Shown one piece after another: positions 59,901-64,000 of a DNA stretch of 64,000 bases. The stretch's first letter is position 1; each line of letters opens with the position of its first letter. The notes beneath the pieces are model-generated. The model did not search any database and was not told where the DNA came from. It saw only the letters and a list, made by a program, of their open reading frames with translations. Position numbers and translations under genes: made by a program. The stretch is taken from assembly GCA_018127085.1 (NCBI GenBank), contig CM030733.1:434001-498000 (forward strand). The letters run 5' to 3'. Source of the DNA: Pneumocystis sp. 'macacae' (taxonomy: Eukaryota; Ascomycota; Pneumocystomycetes; Pneumocystales; Pneumocystaceae).

Positions 59901-60086
59901 CGTATTTGATCATTGGGATACTATGACTGGTTCTCCTTTTGATACAACATCAAAAGTTGGTACTGTTGTTGCAGAAATAAGGAAACGTAAGGGTTTAAAA
60001 GAAACAGGTAGTGAGATTTATGAATTTAATACTAATTATTAATTTTATTAGTACCTTCCTATGAAGAATTCTACGACAAACTTTAA
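56982..60086 (+). CDS. EFT2: translation elongation factor 2
   Basis: The ribosomal translocation GTPase, a diphthamide-modified protein. The start is at 56982, not at the obvious ATG 57112: two tiny exons, 56982-56996 (15 bases) and 57044-57056 (13 bases), join exon 3 at 57104 to give [20 protein letters not shown], the family N-terminus. About eleven exons give close to 840 aa. Landmarks are the G1 motif [86 protein letters not shown] and the diphthamide loop [18 protein letters not shown] with its conserved His. The C-terminus ends [11 protein letters not shown]. Confidence 0.97.
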
Positions 60087-60320
60087 TTTCAAAATAATTA
60101 TATATTATTATAATTTTATAAGATTGTTTTATCAGAGAAATTCAACCGTTTATTAAATCTATAAAATCAAGTTGTAAAATAATTTAAATATTTTCCTTTT
60201 TAAATATATATGTATTATATACAGTACTAATTATCTTGATAATGATATAAAGTAATTTTTATGTATTTTACAGCAAATGACAATTATATTAAGATATCTG
60301 AATAAATATTTATTTAATAA

Positions 60321-63300
60321 TTATTTTAATATATCTTCTATTGGAATAGGTTTTTTAATAGCATTAGAATATCCTTCATGGAATTTGACCCATACTTTTG
60401 AGTTTGGTTTAATAAATACTTTATTCTTATCATCTACATTTTTTTGATTTTTATTATTTGCAGATTTAGATACTATTCTTCCAAAGAAATCTTTAGTATA
60501 ATGTTGCTCTAGATCAAACGATTTATCTGATTTTCTTTTATATCCCAAAGTAACATTTAATGGTTTGTTTGAATTATCAATATAACGTTGTTTTTGAATT
60601 CTAAGTTTTTCATTTTCTAATTCCATATTTATAATTTGACAAGTAGAATATTTTAAGAAAATGGGTTCATGTTTTTTTAAAAAAGTAAAAGTTATCAAAG
60701 TTTCTATTGGACTAAAAATATAAGGATATAATTAAAAAATTATGTTTTTACGGTTCAAATTTATAAATAAAAGTCCCATCATCTGCTTTTGTTTGGGAAT
60801 AAGTAATATTAAAACATATCATAGTATTTATAACTCGACTCAAAGTTTGTTTTTCTGCATTTTTTAACAATTGTAGATTAATCTAAGAAATGTTAGTTGA
60901 ATACAAATATAAAAATTAATAATACAGGTTTTAATCTAGGTAATAGAATATAAACCAAATATGGGACTACATCAATCAAAAGAGATTTTAAACAGAATAT
61001 TTGTTGTAAACGAGGAACACTCCCATAATATAAAGAAGCATAAATCTCATTATTAATTCTTTGCGATTCATAAAATTCCCAATCAGAATTCAGTTTTAAA
61101 TTCTGTTGATAGTTATGTTTATAATCATATTTGACAGAAACAAATAATATATGAAATATTAATAGCGGGAATACTAAATATGATAATAATTCAATATTTT
61201 GTCTTTCATATATAAAAGAATTTAAAATATCAAAAAAAAAAAGCCAATCACCTGCCAATATAGGTTTAGAAAACCTATCATCTTTGTAATCTTGAAGAAG
61301 ATACCGTATAAAACAATCTATAAATTTTTAAAAATAATAAAAATAATTTCCAAAAAATACTATTAATTAATTTCTCATAATCGCCATAATTTTGTATTGT
61401 TTCATAAATTTCCATAAACATGTTATAGTTTTCTTTAAATATTAAAAATAATATTTAATAATGAAAATATTAACCTGAAGCATTTTTTTTATAATTTTTA
61501 TTTGAAAAAAAAAATATTTTATCTAATATAAGATTTAAACTTTTCGATGAATCTTTTTTTAGTTTAGTTTTAAGCATATTTAAAGAATTCATAGTTAAAT
61601 CGATTTCATTAGTTTTATAAAACTAAAAAAATTAATAATTTTATAATCAAAAAAATATTTTAGAAATACTTGAAGGGCATTTAAACAACTTCGAAAATCA
61701 TTCTCAAAAATTTCACAAAGAGTAGTTAATATTTGTGTATTGATAGATAAGCCCTCTATTTTACAAATTACATGCATTCTTGATATTAATGAAGAAGTTG
61801 ATGTTTGTTTAAAATATATTATTTTTGCATATTGTCTGATTGGTCTAAGAGCAGTTGTATATCTAATTATATGTTAGTAATAAATTAATATATATACAGA
61901 TGTCATACAAATCATTGCAAATACAAATTATAGGTCTTAAAAGGATTTTCTTTTTGAACTTTATTTTTTTTTTTTTTGAATATGTTGTAGAATTAGTAGA
62001 AAATATATCTTTCGTTGCATAATCATCATCAACAAGAATATCTACAAGTGATTTTATAAACCCCTAGTTTAATTAATAATGTTATTAACATTAATAACAT
62101 AATATTAACTTGTTCTCCAGCTGAATTGTTAACACCATCAATTTCATCAATTATAATAAGTGTAGGACGATTTGTATGGATAGATTGAATATCTAAGACA
62201 TTAGAAATTTGATTCTTTACAACTGCACCGGTTCGATCATCACTTTTAATATTAACAATAAAACTAATTCCATATAATCACCTTGCATTAATTTCTATAA
62301 TATTATATCCAGCTTGACGAGCAGCAATATGAGCTAATGTTGTTTTACCTAATCCAGGAGGCCCTGTTAATATTAAAATTTTTTGCTTGGGCCTTTTTAA
62401 AAAATCACAATTCTACATACAATAAACTTGAAATACTTAGACATCCTAAACTTACAAAATCATTTTCATCCTCAAATATTTTACTTTGTAAGCAATATTT
62501 GCCAAAAACACAAAAATCCCAATGTTTTATCCATCTTAATGTTTCTCGATGTACTCTCTACAAATTATTATCATAAAATATTTAAAACAACAAAATTAAC
62601 CTCATCACCTAAAAGATCAGTAAATTTTTTAGGTGCATGCTTATTTGTCCATAATTGATATTCTGGTGTTTGAGAAAATCTATAATCATTATAGTCAAAA
62701 GAATATTTTAAATTATCTGAAAAATTGCATAACTTATGTATCGATATCCCACAATAATTTTCAAAATTCACAATATTTGAATTTTTTATTTTTTTATGTT
62801 TTTTATAAAAATAGATAGATTTCCCATATGATGTACGAGCAAACATGCCTTTAGTAGTTATCAATTCTCCAGATTTCAATAAATTAGTCTGATTAGCCAG
62901 CACTGCATCATTTTTATTTTCTTGAAAAATCTCCAATTTGCAAGTATCTTGCTCAAGTATCATCTTTTTAGATAATGAATTTACATTATTTGTATAGTCA
63001 AAAATTTTATCATTTGAATTAGATATTTTTTCTGTTTGAGATAAATGTTGATTAATAAACTCAAATTCAGATTCATCTAACAATAAAGAGTTAATATTTT
63101 TAGACAAAGACAATCCTGTTTTTTCAGTCTTTATAGGAAATATATGATCATCTGTATTTAAGAAATCCTTTCCATGATCATATATATTGTTACACGGTTT
63201 TTTCTCCTGAATAGAAGTTAAATTTTCTTTATCTAATTATTTTAAAACGAGACTAATATAAAAATATTATACTTTGAACAATATATGTTTCTAAATATGA

Positions 63301-63356
63301 ATAAACTCATATATTTTAAATGTATATTTACCATTTAATTCATTTAAAACTTGCAT
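60321..63356 (-). CDS. CTF18: alternative clamp-loader subunit Ctf18 (Chl12)
   Basis: The large subunit of the RFC-Ctf18 clamp loader for PCNA, important for cohesion and checkpoint. About fourteen exons give roughly 800 aa. An N-terminal methionine at 63356 starts MQVLNELNDKENLTS, joined across a 90-base-scale intron. Later: PEYQLWTNKHAPKKFTDLLG, RVHRETLRWIKHWDFCVF, Walker A LTGPPGLGKTTLAHIAARQA, NIIEINASDDRT, Walker B LIIIDEIDGVNNSAGEQG, and RPIICICNDLYTTALRPIRQ (the Ctf18 'RP' signature). The C-terminus keeps HEGYSNAIKKPIPIEDIL, the family end that binds Ctf8-Dcc1. A coding run of 14 A lies on the minus strand near 61965-61978. Confidence 0.92.
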
Positions 63357-63548
63357 TTACAATACATATTACTGATTTTAATAATTCATTGATTCAATTT
63401 TTTTAAGTATTACAATCGTTCAAAAATTTGTAAAATTTAAGATATTTATTAATTAAAAAATTAAAAAATTTGTAACATACTATTCCAAAATGCAAATTTG
63501 TTTACTATATTATTTTATTATATGTATAAAAAGTAACCCAAAATAATT

Positions 63549-64000
63549 TTATAATGTATATCTAAACCCAATATATCTGTCACCTTGTTCACGAGCTTTG
63601 TAAAATTCTACTTCATTATCAACAGGTTCAATTCTTTCCGATTGTAGTTTATCTCTTTCCTTATTCTGTCTTGCATAATATATTCTTAAAACAAAAGCAA
63701 CAATAGAACAGAGAGCCGATAATGCAATGTTAACTGCATAAGATGTAATATATCTTGGATGCTCATTTGCATTAAAAACCCAAGAAGCTAATATACCACC
63801 AAGATTTGACATAACTATCATAAATCCTAACGCTGTTGCCCGCTTTAATAAATATTAGCTTAAAAGCATAAAGAAAAAATAATAAAAACCCTATAATATC
63901 CTGATACATTGTTACTTGTTAACGCCATTTCTGAAGGAAAAACACAATATAGACCACATACCAAAAGAAATAGAGAAAGGTAATTAACTATATTGTTATA
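63549..64000 (-). CDS. Dal5-type MFS transporter, C-terminal part (runs off window)
   Basis: The gene is cut by the right edge; only about 125 C-terminal residues are visible. They read SEMALTSNNVSGYYRRATAL across an intron, then GFMIVMSNLGGILASWVFNA, HPRYITSYAVNIALSALCSI and VAFVLRIYYARQNKERDK. The A-T-A-L-G-F-M-I-V-M-S-N-L-G-G segment is characteristic of the Dal5/Tna1/anion:cation symporter branch of MFS. Substrate cannot be told from this end; relatives import allantoate, nicotinate, biotin or pantothenate. Confidence 0.75.

Overview
The window looks like nuclear DNA of a compact, AT-rich, intron-dense ascomycete of the Taphrinomycotina; a Pneumocystis-type genome fits best. Almost every gene is cut by several 37-60 base introns (gtatgt, gtaagt or gttttt donors, ctaat/taat branch-like motifs, ag acceptors). 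Several proteins resemble Schizosaccharomyces pombe ones (Spf38, Hsk1/Cdc7, Rmn1, Adn2/3-like LisH factor, Mug174/coilin). No bacterial operons, CRISPR arrays, IS elements, rRNA or tRNA genes were recognised. The species call is inference; no database was searched.

Layout. Positions 1-3 kb are strikingly GC-rich and hold a divergent pair, 14-3-3 and UDP-GlcNAc pyrophosphorylase, with degenerate TTAGGG-like tracts in an intron and after a stop codon. GC content falls through the 3.3-6.3 kb LisH regulator and reaches the AT-rich state by about 6.5 kb. From 6.5 to 27.6 kb come a U5 snRNP WD40 protein, TRAPP Bet3, a SCOC-like coiled-coil protein, a complex I subunit, SWR1, the proteasome chaperone Nas2, Cdc7 kinase, an unrecognised protein, a three-RRM Nam8/Csx1-like protein, a Uls1/Rrp2-like SNF2-RING translocase and a Tgl2-like lipase. 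A 2.4 kb gene-poor stretch (27.6-30.0 kb) precedes a zinc-cluster transcription factor.

From 31.3 to 64 kb come Rpa43, a membrane J-protein, coilin, Pet117, V-ATPase subunit G, two unrecognised proteins, a short candidate secreted protein, a short-chain dehydrogenase, Spo7, NAD-isocitrate dehydrogenase, exocyst Sec5, Bms1, a short mitochondrial-looking protein, Rmn1 (RBM26/27-like), elongation factor 2, Ctf18 and the C-terminal end of a Dal5-type MFS transporter that runs off the right edge.

The content is core eukaryotic housekeeping: chromatin and replication (SWR1, Cdc7, Uls1, Ctf18), RNA and ribosomes (Spf38, coilin, Rmn1, Bms1, Rpa43, EF2), traffic (Bet3, Sec5, SCOC) and mitochondria (complex I, Pet117, Idh2). 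I did not find a clear new multi-gene system. The most notable signals are the GC-rich left end with telomere-like tracts, very small 5' exons in EF2 and VMA10, intron-hidden small genes (SCOC-like, candidate secreted protein), and a splice oddity in BET3. Gene models were spliced by eye, so exon edges are predictions, and aa lengths given with 'about' are estimates.
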